Assembly: GCA_964459325.1 (NCBI GenBank)
Contig: CAYWKU010000017.1
Span: 1-64,000 of the forward strand
Origin: CAYWKU01 sp964459325
GTDB lineage: Bacteria > RBG-13-61-14 > CAYWKU01
DNA length: 64,000 bases
Direction: 5' to 3'
Below, in pieces: positions 1 through 8,266 of the stretch. A program made the position numbers and the translations under genes. Position 1 is the first letter of the stretch. Every line of letters begins with the position of its first letter. Below the pieces are notes generated by a model. The model was not told where the DNA came from. It ran no database searches and saw only the letters and a list, made by a program, of their open reading frames with translations.

Positions 1-30
1 TCGTTCGCGCAGTAGCATGGTGGGAAATAA

Positions 31-54
31 GACAAGGGGCTTAAGCCCCTTGTC
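31..54. repeat. Palindromic repeat family A, copy 1
   Basis: Perfect 24-bp palindrome with arms GACAAGGGGCTT and AAGCCCCTTGTC. The same sequence recurs at 293-316 and, with small changes, at five other intergenic places in the window. The lack of a loop makes it unlike a classical terminator hairpin. Confidence 0.8.
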
Positions 55-292
55 CAGGAAGGAACCTTCGCGCAGTAGCGTAATACGAAACCCCGACCTT
101 CAGGTCGGGGAATCTCCCCGGAATAAATTCCGGGGTTTCCTAAAGGGTGACGCCGCTCCCGAATTCTCGGCCCTGCGCAAGCTTACGCCGGGGAGGCAGG
201 AACTTCGTCCCTGCACCCCGCACTGCGCTCACGCATAGCATGACGGCATCTTGAAATGCACGTTCGTTCGCGCAGTAGCATGGGTTGAAAAA

Positions 293-316
293 GACAAGGG
301 GCTTAAGCCCCTTGTC
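293..316. repeat. Palindromic repeat family A, copy 2
   Basis: Identical to the 24-bp palindrome at 31-54. It is preceded by the same 13-mer TTCGCGCAGTAGC (267-279) at a similar distance, so the duplicated unit is longer than the palindrome itself. Confidence 0.8.
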
Positions 317-443
317 CCATTGCTCGCAAAAGTGCATAGGTGGCCGGGACGTAATACCTGTACCTTGCGCGATGCATCGCGGATAAATCGCACCCGCCCG
401 ATGTCTGACGCTCCCGGGGAAAGACCGGCTATGAAGTATTCGG

Positions 444-1280
444 TTACTTTTTATGAAAGGTGAATACCCCCCATTTGAGGTAGCCGTTTTTGCCGCCGTC
501 AACCCATCTTTGCAGTCCGGCCTTCATCCGGTCGATATACTCCTGGCTGGTGCCTTTTTTGAGTTCGTCGTGCTTCTTTTCGCTTTCTTCCAGCACTCTG
601 GAGTAATGTCGTATCAGGTTCGGAGTCTGGTCCTCGAACTCGACGAACTCCAGCCCCAGCTTCTTGCCGGTTTCCTTGTAGAAACCGGGTGAGCCGAGGC
701 TGGAGAGGTGGATGCGCTCGAGTATGGGGTCCAGCACCCCTTCCGGGCAATCGTCGGCCTGCATGGGGTCGGTGAATATAAACTCGCCGCCCTTCTTCAA
801 CACCCGGACGGCCTCCTTCAGCACCTTTTCGCGGTCATCGGCGTGAAGTATGGCATCCTGCGACCATATAATATCGAAGGTTTCATCCTCGTAGTGCAGC
901 TTATCGAAGCTTCCGTCGTCGACCTGGATAAGGTGTCCCACGCCCTGCTCGGCGCTCATTTTGCGGTTGCGCTCGTTTTCCTTTTCCGAGAGGTTCAGGC
1001 ACGTCACGTGGCATCCGAAGGTTTTGGCCAGGTAGCGGGCGGTGCCGCCGAAACCGGCGCCGATGTCCAGCACTCTGACGCCCTCTCCGATGATTTTGCT
1101 CTTGGAAGCCATCCTCTGCACGGTGCGACGGCTGGCGTCGAAGATGGGTTCATCCTCGCTCTCGTATATTCCCAGGTGCAGGTCTTCGCCGCCCCAGATG
1201 GTATAATAAAAGTTATCCGCGTCGTCCGAATCGTAATAATCCTTGGTAACTTTCACAACGTCGGAATCGTTCCCGCTCAT
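444..1280 (-). CDS. Sarcosine/dimethylglycine N-methyltransferase-like SAM methyltransferase
   Basis: A 278-residue class I SAM-dependent methyltransferase. The glycine-rich SAM-binding motif LDIGAGFGGTARYLA lies near residues 71-85, and the acidic end of the second strand and the post-I region follow normally. Length and overall sequence resemble sarcosine/dimethylglycine N-methyltransferases, which make glycine betaine from partly methylated glycine. A strong ribosome binding site (GGAGGTAGTAAC before ATG) fixes the start. It is the last gene of the corrinoid methyltransferase operon. A betaine-building enzyme beside betaine- or amine-demethylating enzymes is unexpected; it may make the osmolyte, or act on a demethylated product. 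The fold is certain; the substrate is inferred from resemblance only. Confidence 0.7.
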   Translation of the reverse strand: MSGNDSDVVKVTKDYYDSDDADNFYYTIWGGEDLHLGIYESEDEPIFDASRRTVQRMASKSKIIGEGVRVLDIGAGFGGTARYLAKTFGCHVTCLNLSEKENERNRKMSAEQGVGHLIQVDDGSFDKLHYEDETFDIIWSQDAILHADDREKVLKEAVRVLKKGGEFIFTDPMQADDCPEGVLDPILERIHLSSLGSPGFYKETGKKLGLEFVEFEDQTPNLIRHYSRVLEESEKKHDELKKGTSQEYIDRMKAGLQRWVDGGKNGYLKWGVFTFHKK

Positions 1281-1330
1281 GTTACTACCTCCTCTTCTCC
1301 GGTTTTAATTGCATTGAACTTAAAAATCAA

Positions 1331-2128
1331 TCAGGCTTCGAGCTTGCCGCCGCGATAGGCCTCAATAAGCTCGCTGCAGAATTCGTCCCTTCCGGCGAGA
1401 GCTTCGGCCGCTACGACGGCGGTCATCATTTTCTTGTCGGTGGGGTCGATAACAGCGGAATCGAGGCCCTTGGTTATGGCCATTATCATGAAGGTGCGGT
1501 TGAGCAACTTCCTTTCCGGCAGCCCGTAAGAGATATTCGACAGGCCGCAAATGGTATGGACGCCGGGAAATTTTTCCATGATTTTCTCCACGGCGTTTAC
1601 AAAATCCATCCCGTAACTGTCCTTGGTTGAGAGCGGCTGAACCAGGGGGTCCACGTAGATGTTTCCGATGTCCACGTTGTTTTTCACCAGCGCGTTTATC
1701 AGCTCATCGGCGATGGCCAGGCGGTCGTCGGTGGTTTCGGGCATGCCCTTGTCGCTCATGCACAGCGCCACCACCTTGGCGCCGGTACCCGACACCATGG
1801 GTAACATCTTGTCGTAGCGGTCCTTTTCGAGGGAGATGGAGTTTATCATGGGAGCGCCCTTGTGGAGGGAAAGCGCGGCCTCCACCGCCTCCGGGCTGGG
1901 GCTGTCGATACAGCACGGGGCATCAACGGCGCCCTGCACCGTGGTGACCAGCCACTTCAGATATTCGGCCTCATCGTCCACAAACACGCCCGCGTTCACG
2001 TCTATGTAATGGGCGCCGGCCTCGTATTGCTCCTTCGCTATATTGCCGATGGCGTCGGCGTCCTGAGCTTTTGTGGCCTCAGCTACGGATTTGCGGCTTG
2101 CGTTAATCAATTCTCCGACAATCAGCAT
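1331..2128 (-). CDS. Methyltetrahydrofolate:corrinoid methyltransferase (MtgA/AcsE-like)
   Basis: 265 residues forming a single pterin-binding TIM barrel of the kind found in AcsE, MetH and MtgA. The N-terminal signature MLIVGELINASRKSV, the AHYIDVNAG strand around residues 38-46 and the ICGLSNISYGLP segment are typical. Known enzymes of this type move a methyl group between a corrinoid protein and tetrahydrofolate. Here the likely direction is from the methylated corrinoid protein (8267-8902) to tetrahydrofolate, which would complete the demethylation pathway. AGGAGG lies seven bases before the ATG. It sits between the DUF1638 gene and the N-methyltransferase on the same strand, consistent with one transcript. 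Confidence 0.85.
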   Translation of the reverse strand: MLIVGELINASRKSVAEATKAQDADAIGNIAKEQYEAGAHYIDVNAGVFVDDEAEYLKWLVTTVQGAVDAPCCIDSPSPEAVEAALSLHKGAPMINSISLEKDRYDKMLPMVSGTGAKVVALCMSDKGMPETTDDRLAIADELINALVKNNVDIGNIYVDPLVQPLSTKDSYGMDFVNAVEKIMEKFPGVHTICGLSNISYGLPERKLLNRTFMIMAITKGLDSAVIDPTDKKMMTAVVAAEALAGRDEFCSELIEAYRGGKLEA

Positions 2129-2195
2129 GTAAATCCTCCTTTAACTGAAAAGCTGCCGTGTTCGGGTATGAATCGCGCCTCGGACAGCACGCGGC

Positions 2196-2873
2196 TCACC
2201 GGTTCATAAAGGGCTCCGCGGTTACCTTTTGTCCGGGGGGTATTTTGACGAAGTCCTCTTCGTTATACGGCCCGAAAAGCAGTTTTCTGAAATAATCCCC
2301 GGTTCCGGGTATCTCCTCATACTGCTTTTCCAGATAATCAGCGTTTTCAATGGCCCTCTTGCGGAGCGAATCCTGGTCACCCGCATCTGTGTTTATGTAC
2401 ACTATGTGCGTGTAATGCTTCAACTCCTCTCGCAACGCCCATTCGGCGTCTTTCCTTCCGACCCTCGCAGTGTAATCGTGCTCCAAGAGGCCAAGGGGGT
2501 CCTTGTTGCTTTGCACCCAGCCGGGCGTGAGGTAATAAGTTCCCGCCCGGTCGCTGAAAGCCCTGTTGTAAGCTTCGCGGGAGCCCAGAAACAGGGCCAC
2601 GCAATCGTGAACCCGCGGTATTATCAGCCCCTGCCGGGGGGCTTTAATTCCGACAATGCCGTTGGAACACAAACCGTATCCCAGCACTATTTCCGAAGCC
2701 CCCTCCGCAACCGCGTCGATTTCTTCCTGTATAAGCTCCGGCATCCGGTCGGGAGTGCGGTGGAGGTTCTGGTCCAGGTACCTGACCTCCACACCGTCAT
2801 CGGAACCCTGTAAAGCGTCAAGCTCCGGTTTCATACAGCCGCATGCTATAATTATTCGTGGGCCTTTTTCCAT
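2196..2873 (-). CDS. DUF1638 domain-containing protein
   Basis: 225 residues matching DUF1638 proteins in character: an N-terminal strand with IIACGCMKPEL, a central ALGYGLCSNGI-like segment (here LGYGLCSNGIVGI near residues 64-76), and a HDCVALFLGSR motif around 90-100. Cysteines 11, 13, 70 and 91 could bind a metal or corrinoid ligand. The biochemical role of the family is not established to my knowledge, but its members are often encoded with MttB-type methyltransferases and corrinoid proteins, as here. The start has GGGAGAGA just upstream. Confidence 0.75.
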   Translation of the reverse strand: MEKGPRIIIACGCMKPELDALQGSDDGVEVRYLDQNLHRTPDRMPELIQEEIDAVAEGASEIVLGYGLCSNGIVGIKAPRQGLIIPRVHDCVALFLGSREAYNRAFSDRAGTYYLTPGWVQSNKDPLGLLEHDYTARVGRKDAEWALREELKHYTHIVYINTDAGDQDSLRKRAIENADYLEKQYEEIPGTGDYFRKLLFGPYNEEDFVKIPPGQKVTAEPFMNR

Positions 2874-2951
2874 TCTCTCCCAGACTCCCGGCGGCCTTTC
2901 CGAGTTTTCATCGGCGCCACCGGGATGTTTTTTATGATGCCGAAAGTTCCT

Positions 2952-5012
2952 TTACGTGGTGGCTGCGACCAGGCTTCTATCCGAGAGTATCGGATTTCCC
3001 ACGGCGTGCGCGTTTATTCGCTGTAACGCCCCTTCGGTAACGATTTTTATATTCACCTGAGGCTCCCGCGCTCCCGCCGCCCGGGCGCCTTCCATGGCCA
3101 TTCTTGCGACTTCGCTTTCCGCCCAGTGGCTCGCCTCCTCGGCTTGTTCGAAGGTTCTGCTGGTCCCCTCTATCTGCACCATGTAGCTTCGCGTTTCCGT
3201 CGTTTCCTGCAGGAAAATGAGGGCCTGCTTGTTCACCATCACCGAGCCCGCCACGGCGCCCACCGCGTTGGCAACGGGGAACTGCTCGGGGAGCAGGAAC
3301 TCGGCGTTGAGCTTGTGAGCCACCCTCTTGACGAAAGCTTCGGCCGGCGCGCCTATGCCGATTACCGGAAGGCCGCTGGTTATGGCCACCGAAAGCAGGG
3401 AGTCGGGACCGTTGACCATCTTCTCGAACAGCCATTTTCCCCAGGCGCCGTCGATTTTTTCCGGCAGCCGCGTGCCTGCGATATGGCCGGCCAGGAAGAT
3501 GATTGCTACCTCCGTTATCCGACAGACGATGAGTCCGAAAACTTCGTCCACGAACTGTGCATACTCGCGATTGTACATCCTGGCGGCATACTTGGTGGCG
3601 TGCCTTGCGACTTTGGCGTTCCACTTCTGCATTTCCCCGCTTGCGTGAAGCAGGTCGGTTGGGGTGAGGGCGGCGTGCTCGATGTAGCCGCGCTTGATGA
3701 GGGCGTCGGCGTTGAGCTGAACCGGATGATGGACACCCACCTTCTTGAGCAGCCGTGTAAGGCTTATTGGCCCTTCACGCAACACCTCGACCATTCTCTG
3801 CCGCTTTTTGTCCTTCGATATTCTCTCCGGCTCTATCTCCTTCTGGAGGTACCAGTATTCGAGGTCGGTGGGTTTCATCAGGTGCGAGCGCTTTTTCCTC
3901 ACCCCCAGCATTTCCTTCTCCACCTCCGGGTGATGCGAAGCCAGCCGGGAGAGCGGCACCACTCTGTCCGGGCCAACCTCTACACCTCCGGTTTCCAAAG
4001 ATATCCGGGAATCGCAACCGATACATGCGGTTCTAATGGAGGCGGCCTTGACCGCGGTTTCCACTTCGCCCACGTGCGCGCCTTCGTCGGACACGGCAAT
4101 TCTGGAATCGGTAACGAGCGCCACGTCGGTGGTTGTGCCGCCCATGTCTATCATCAGGGCGTTATCGTTGCGGGTCAGGAATCGCCCGCCGATTGCGCTT
4201 GCCGCCGGACCGGAAAGGATGGTTTCCACCGGCTTTCGCAACGCCTCGGTGTAGGGCATCAGGGAACCGTCGCCCTTAACTATCATTAGAGGCGCGGTTA
4301 TGTTCCTCTCCTCCAGTGCCTTGCAAACCGCGTCTATAAACTCCTTCATAACCGCCACCAGGGAAGCGTTGAGGCAGGCCGTGGCGGCCCGCTTGATGGA
4401 ATCCAGACTGGTAGACAACTGGTGCCCGAGCACCGCCGGCAGGCCGCTTATCCTGCGTATAGCTTCAAAACATCTTTCCTCGTGTGACGGGTCCAGGGGG
4501 CTGAAGTAGCTGGAAACGGCCAGCGCGTCAAACTTGTGTTGATTGTTTCGCACCCATTTTTCGATGTTTTCCAGGTCCAGCGGCTCCTTTTCCATCCCCT
4601 GAGCTGTGTGGCCGCCCGAAAAGTATGCGAAATGTCGGGTCCAGAACTTCGAATCCAGGGAATAGGCCTCCACCAACTCCGGGTCGTAACCTGTCAATAT
4701 GAGACCCACTTCCATGGCCTTGCCTTCGGCTATGGAGTTGGTGGCCAGGGTGGAGGAGATGCCCACCAGCTTAACCCGGGCGGGGTCGTCGATTTGAAGC
4801 TTGTCCAGCACGTCGACGATTCCGGTGGTCAGGTTTTCGCGGGTGGTCAGAGTTTTGGCGGATGACAGCACTTCGCGGGTGCGATATTCGAGCAGCACCC
4901 CGTCGGTGTAAGTTCCGCCGGTGTCTATACCGACGACGAAGTCCTCGTCCGATTTGCGCTCGCGGTGAAATTCCACGTACCCGTCGAATGTCATTGCCTG
5001 TTGTTCACTCAT
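2952..5012 (-). CDS. Hydantoinase/oxoprolinase (HyuA)-family ATPase with inserted winged helix
   Basis: 686 residues of the ASKHA ATPase fold. The phosphate-1 loop FVVGIDTGGTYTDGVLLEY lies near residues 21-39 and the second loop MIDMGGTTTDVALV near 285-298. In between and after are the hydantoinase N and hydantoinase A regions. A segment around residues 400-455 (EGPISLTRLLKKVG, then LIKRGYIEHAAL) reads like a winged helix inserted between the ATPase halves. Corrinoid reactivases of the RamA type also use an ASKHA fold, but they carry a ferredoxin-like cysteine cluster that I do not see here. Its place between DUF1638 and mttB genes suggests a role in reactivating or loading the corrinoid protein, which is inference; a hydantoin-type hydrolase is the alternative. 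The start has only a weak ribosome binding site. Confidence 0.75.
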   Translation of the reverse strand: MSEQQAMTFDGYVEFHRERKSDEDFVVGIDTGGTYTDGVLLEYRTREVLSSAKTLTTRENLTTGIVDVLDKLQIDDPARVKLVGISSTLATNSIAEGKAMEVGLILTGYDPELVEAYSLDSKFWTRHFAYFSGGHTAQGMEKEPLDLENIEKWVRNNQHKFDALAVSSYFSPLDPSHEERCFEAIRRISGLPAVLGHQLSTSLDSIKRAATACLNASLVAVMKEFIDAVCKALEERNITAPLMIVKGDGSLMPYTEALRKPVETILSGPAASAIGGRFLTRNDNALMIDMGGTTTDVALVTDSRIAVSDEGAHVGEVETAVKAASIRTACIGCDSRISLETGGVEVGPDRVVPLSRLASHHPEVEKEMLGVRKKRSHLMKPTDLEYWYLQKEIEPERISKDKKRQRMVEVLREGPISLTRLLKKVGVHHPVQLNADALIKRGYIEHAALTPTDLLHASGEMQKWNAKVARHATKYAARMYNREYAQFVDEVFGLIVCRITEVAIIFLAGHIAGTRLPEKIDGAWGKWLFEKMVNGPDSLLSVAITSGLPVIGIGAPAEAFVKRVAHKLNAEFLLPEQFPVANAVGAVAGSVMVNKQALIFLQETTETRSYMVQIEGTSRTFEQAEEASHWAESEVARMAMEGARAAGAREPQVNIKIVTEGALQRINAHAVGNPILSDRSLVAATT

Positions 5013-5105
5013 TTTTTATCCGAATCCAAACTTTTCGCCTCTACACCGATAGCGAAGCTATCGGCGCCACCCGTTATCCGAGTCCGAAAATTTAATAACC
5101 TTGCA

Positions 5106-5128
5106 GACAAGGAGCTTAAGCCCCTTGC
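5106..5128. repeat. Palindromic repeat family A, copy 3 (imperfect)
   Basis: GACAAGGAGCTT followed by AAGCCCCTTGC, one mismatch from the family A palindrome. It sits between the HyuA-like gene and the second mttB gene, inside the presumed operon. A separate short hairpin (GATAGCGAAGCTATC) lies just beyond it at about 5048-5062. Confidence 0.7.
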
Positions 5129-5138
5129 CTACGCTTGT

Positions 5139-6611
5139 CTAAGCGGACTTGGCCTTCTTGACCCTGTCTTCGGCTTCGTTGAGAATTTTTTCTATCTCGG
5201 ACTGCGCCTTTGTCGGAACCCTGGAGATGGGGCCTTCGTAGTTTTCGATGAGGTCCCGGGTTTTTTCCACTATCCTGTCTTTCATGCTCTTGGCGCCTCT
5301 TGTTTCCCAGTCTTCGTAGCTGTTTCGGTCCATCAGCGTAGGTCTCCAGTGTTTCCGGAAGTATTTCATGGTGTGGTCTTCTTCCAAAAAGTGCCCGCCG
5401 GCGCCGACGTTTTTGATAACGTCCACCGCCAGGGTTTCTTCGTTGACCTCGATTCCGTTTTCGATAACCCGGGCCATCCCGATAAGCTCGTCGTCGAAGA
5501 CGGTCTGGAAGACGTCGCCGCACAGCCCCGATTCGGTGTATCCGTTGTCGTGTACGAAGTTTGCGCCGCTGAGCATCGCCGCGTGCACCGACAGGGCTCC
5601 CTCGATGCCGGACTGAAGCTCCAGGCACTTGGTGTCCGTGCAGCCGGACTGGGAATACATGGGCAGGCCGCAGTACTGAACGAACTGTGTCATGCCGGCG
5701 CTCAGGATGCTGAGCTCGGGTGCGCCGTAAGCGTATATCATGTGCCTCATATCCAGGATTGAGAGCATTCCGCCCACTATGACGCAGGTTCCCGGGTTTA
5801 TGAGCTGTGACGCGATAACGCCCACCATTGCCTCGCTGAAAGCCACCAGTATCTGGCCGGCGTGAGTGGCGGGAACGGTGGCGCCGCCGATTGAGCAAGG
5901 CGTATAAACCTGCGGTATCCTGTGCTCGGCGCAGTACATGCACTTGTCTATGGCGTGGAAATCGCTTACCAGCGGCGATATAGGCTCGCTGTAATGAATG
6001 TAGTTGGGCTTGAGCTTGAACTCGTCCTCGCCTCCGGCCATGGCGATTCCTATGCGGTGCTGGTCGGCGCAGTTTTCGCGGGTGTAGGCCCAGTTCATTA
6101 TGACCTTGGTGGTGTTCTGTATCATGTCCGCGAACTCGTAGACGTCGGCCAGCTCGACGGTGACGTCGCTTATGGTGCCCAGCGACTGGACGTATCCGAT
6201 GTTTGGCAGCGCATCGCACACCCTGGCGACGCTGTTGGCGTCCTTGCGGACGTAGTGCCTTCTTTCCAGGGTATCGGGGTCTATGAAATGCGGAGGCGTC
6301 GGGCCGGGGCCGAAGTAGCTCTTGCCCTTCTCGATATAGCAGCTTTCATTCCCTTCCCAATCGTAAACGGTGGTCGTGGGGGGGATATTGTTAAATGCGT
6401 AGCGGAGTAATTCCTGAGGGAAGCGCACCCTTTTGCCGTCCACCCTGCAGCCGTGTTTTTTGAACAGGTCCCGCGCGCCCGGGTGGTGCACATCGGCGCC
6501 GGTATCTTTGAGTGTTTTAAATGCCGCGTTGTACATTATCTCCAACTGGTCCTCGGAAAAAACGGCAAATTTTGGAGTCCTGTTTTCTTTGTAATTGGCT
6601 CTGGTCATCAT
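5139..6611 (-). CDS. MttB-family corrinoid methyltransferase (non-pyrrolysine), paralogue 2
   Basis: 490 residues, the usual length for the trimethylamine methyltransferase MttB superfamily. Family features include the N-terminal ILEEMYNAAF-like helix, SEPISPL around residue 205, the YTPCSIGGATVPATHAGQI segment and the SGCTDTKCLELQ loop. There is no in-frame amber codon, so it belongs with pyrrolysine-free members, which demethylate quaternary amines such as glycine betaine, proline betaine or carnitine. It would transfer a methyl group from such a substrate to the corrinoid protein at 8267-8902. Clearly diverged from its neighbour at 6738-8186, so the two probably differ in substrate. The substrate cannot be told from sequence. 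Confidence 0.88.
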   Translation of the reverse strand: MMTRANYKENRTPKFAVFSEDQLEIMYNAAFKTLKDTGADVHHPGARDLFKKHGCRVDGKRVRFPQELLRYAFNNIPPTTTVYDWEGNESCYIEKGKSYFGPGPTPPHFIDPDTLERRHYVRKDANSVARVCDALPNIGYVQSLGTISDVTVELADVYEFADMIQNTTKVIMNWAYTRENCADQHRIGIAMAGGEDEFKLKPNYIHYSEPISPLVSDFHAIDKCMYCAEHRIPQVYTPCSIGGATVPATHAGQILVAFSEAMVGVIASQLINPGTCVIVGGMLSILDMRHMIYAYGAPELSILSAGMTQFVQYCGLPMYSQSGCTDTKCLELQSGIEGALSVHAAMLSGANFVHDNGYTESGLCGDVFQTVFDDELIGMARVIENGIEVNEETLAVDVIKNVGAGGHFLEEDHTMKYFRKHWRPTLMDRNSYEDWETRGAKSMKDRIVEKTRDLIENYEGPISRVPTKAQSEIEKILNEAEDRVKKAKSA

Positions 6612-6633
6612 AGTGTCATCTCCTTTGCGAAAA

Positions 6634-6696
6634 CAAGGGGCTTTAGCCCTTGGGCATCATGGGTTATAAAACCCGCAAGGGGTTAAAACCCCTTGC
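6634..6696. repeat. Two palindromic repeats between the mttB genes (family A-like)
   Basis: CAAGGGGCTTTAGCCCTTG at 6634-6652 and GCAAGGGGTT-AA-AACCCCTTGC at 6675-6696, with a small GGGTT/AACCC hairpin at 6661-6674 between them. They are diverged relatives of the family A palindrome. They lie within an apparent operon, so a terminator role would split it; RNA processing or differential stability is equally possible. Confidence 0.6.
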
Positions 6697-6737
6697 CGAA
6701 TCCGTGGCAAATTTGAACGAATTCCGACCCGTCATCC

Positions 6738-8186
6738 TTACGAATGCCTCTTATCCGCCGCCTCGACCATGTCCCACAGTTCCTTGTGGAGCTTTTCCTC
6801 GATGGGCTCGGGTTCGTACTCTTTAAGGATGCGCTCGGTTTCCTCGTCGACCCTGTCTCGCATGGTCTTGGAGCCGTTTTCCACCCAGGTTTCCCAGTCC
6901 GAGCGGTCCTGCAGTTTGGGCAGGAACCATTCTTTCCAGTGCTCGTAGGTGTGGTCGTGCGCCACGAAATTTCCGGCGGGGCCGACTTCGTCTATAACGT
7001 CCAGGGCCAGGTAATCGTCCTCAGTGGAGATACCCTTTCCGAACTGCTTTACCATGCCGATGATTTCCTGGTTCATCACCAGAGCCTCCAGCGAGGAGTT
7101 TAAACCGTGGTCGGTGTACCCCACATCGTGAACGAGGTTTGCTCCCGACAACATTGCGTAAAACAAGCTGGTGGCGCTTTCCGCAGCGGCCTGCTCGTCC
7201 ACAATTTTCGCGTCGGTGCATCCGCCGGTGGAGAACATCAAGAGACCCAGCCACTTGGCCACGTCGGTGTACCCGGCCAGCGCCAGCGACAGCTCCGGCG
7301 AGCCGTAGGAGTACGTGCTCTTCATCATATCCATAACAGTGAGCACTCCGCCGATAAGCAGGGGCATGCCGGGTTGCTTCAGATAGGAGAGCACCACGGC
7401 CACCAGCGACTCGGCCAGCGACTGCACAATCATACCCGCTATGCTTGCGGATGAAGTAGCGCCGCAACTGGGGCACGGCGTGTACATCGCCGGGATGCCC
7501 TTTTCTGCCGAGAACATCAGCTTGTCCACGGCGGCGTGGGCGTTTTTCAGGGGGGAGATGGGCTCGATGTAAACCACAAACAGCGGATTCAGCTTGAACT
7601 CCTCCTCGCCGCCCTGAATCATGCAGGCCATCTTGTACTGGTCTTCCAGCCCTTCCCTGTCCACGCTGGTAATAACGAACGGCTTGGTGCACCCCTCTAT
7701 CATGGCCATGAACTGGCGCCGGTCGTAAGTCTGGTCGTTGGGAACGTCGCTCACCAGCCCGTGTGACATGAAGAAGTCGTAATTTGAGAGATAATCCACG
7801 AATTTTGCGGCAGCGTACACGTCCTTGTAGGCGCCGCGCCTTCTTTCTCCGGTTTCCCGGTCATAGATAAAGGGCTGGTCGGAGCCTGTTCCGAAGGCCA
7901 CGTTGTCCTTCTGGAGGGGCAGCGACCTTTTTCCGTTCCTTCCTTTGAGGGTCATCTTGCGGGGGTTATTACCCAGCGCTCTTTCCACCAGGGAAATGGG
8001 AATTCTGACCCGATTACCGTCCACCACGGCGCCGTTCTTTTTGAGAAGGTCGAGGGCTTCTTCGTGGTGGATAAGGCACCCGGTGTCTTCGAGCACGTCG
8101 AGGGCGGCGTAATAAATCCGCTCTATCTGGTCGTCGCTCAGAACCCTGAACAAGGGGGTTCTATATACGGTTTGATTCATTCTCAT
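6738..8186 (-). CDS. MttB-family corrinoid methyltransferase (non-pyrrolysine), paralogue 1
   Basis: 482 residues of the MttB superfamily, with the IEPISPL segment near residue 217, YTPCPSCGATSSASIAGM around 244-261, and GGCTDAKIVDEQ near 344-355. No amber codon interrupts the frame, so pyrrolysine is not used. It lies directly downstream of the corrinoid protein gene and has a good ribosome binding site (GGAGAG before ATG). By analogy with MtgB, MtpB and MtcB it should move a methyl group from a quaternary amine to cobalt in the partner corrinoid protein. It shares many short blocks with the paralogue at 5139-6611 but differs over most of its length. Confidence 0.88.
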   Translation of the reverse strand: MRMNQTVYRTPLFRVLSDDQIERIYYAALDVLEDTGCLIHHEEALDLLKKNGAVVDGNRVRIPISLVERALGNNPRKMTLKGRNGKRSLPLQKDNVAFGTGSDQPFIYDRETGERRRGAYKDVYAAAKFVDYLSNYDFFMSHGLVSDVPNDQTYDRRQFMAMIEGCTKPFVITSVDREGLEDQYKMACMIQGGEEEFKLNPLFVVYIEPISPLKNAHAAVDKLMFSAEKGIPAMYTPCPSCGATSSASIAGMIVQSLAESLVAVVLSYLKQPGMPLLIGGVLTVMDMMKSTYSYGSPELSLALAGYTDVAKWLGLLMFSTGGCTDAKIVDEQAAAESATSLFYAMLSGANLVHDVGYTDHGLNSSLEALVMNQEIIGMVKQFGKGISTEDDYLALDVIDEVGPAGNFVAHDHTYEHWKEWFLPKLQDRSDWETWVENGSKTMRDRVDEETERILKEYEPEPIEEKLHKELWDMVEAADKRHS

Positions 8187-8266
8187 AGCGCTTCTCTCCT
8201 CATTATTTCATTGGCACTTTGGAAGTTATCTATAAACTACACTCGCCGTTTCGGTGCGGCGTACAA

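Larger units (their letters stand above)
1..443. repeat. Repeat-rich non-coding region
   Basis: No convincing gene is seen here. The 13-mer TTCGCGCAGTAGC occurs three times (4-16, 67-79, 267-279), and two of these copies sit just before a perfect 24-bp palindrome (31-54 and 293-316). Two further hairpins lie between, with arms CCCCGACCT/AGGTCGGGG at 91-110 and CCCCGGAAT/ATTCCGGGG at 116-135. The short ORFs here run through these palindromes and have no recognisable product. The stretch lies downstream of the last gene of the methyltransferase operon. Confidence 0.6.

Noticed and set aside
31..316. CRISPR array
   Set aside because: The repeated palindromes are few, unevenly spaced and scattered over 40 kb, without regular spacers or cas genes.
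5139..8186. Pyrrolysine-containing MttB
   Set aside because: Neither mttB paralogue contains an in-frame amber codon and both are full length.
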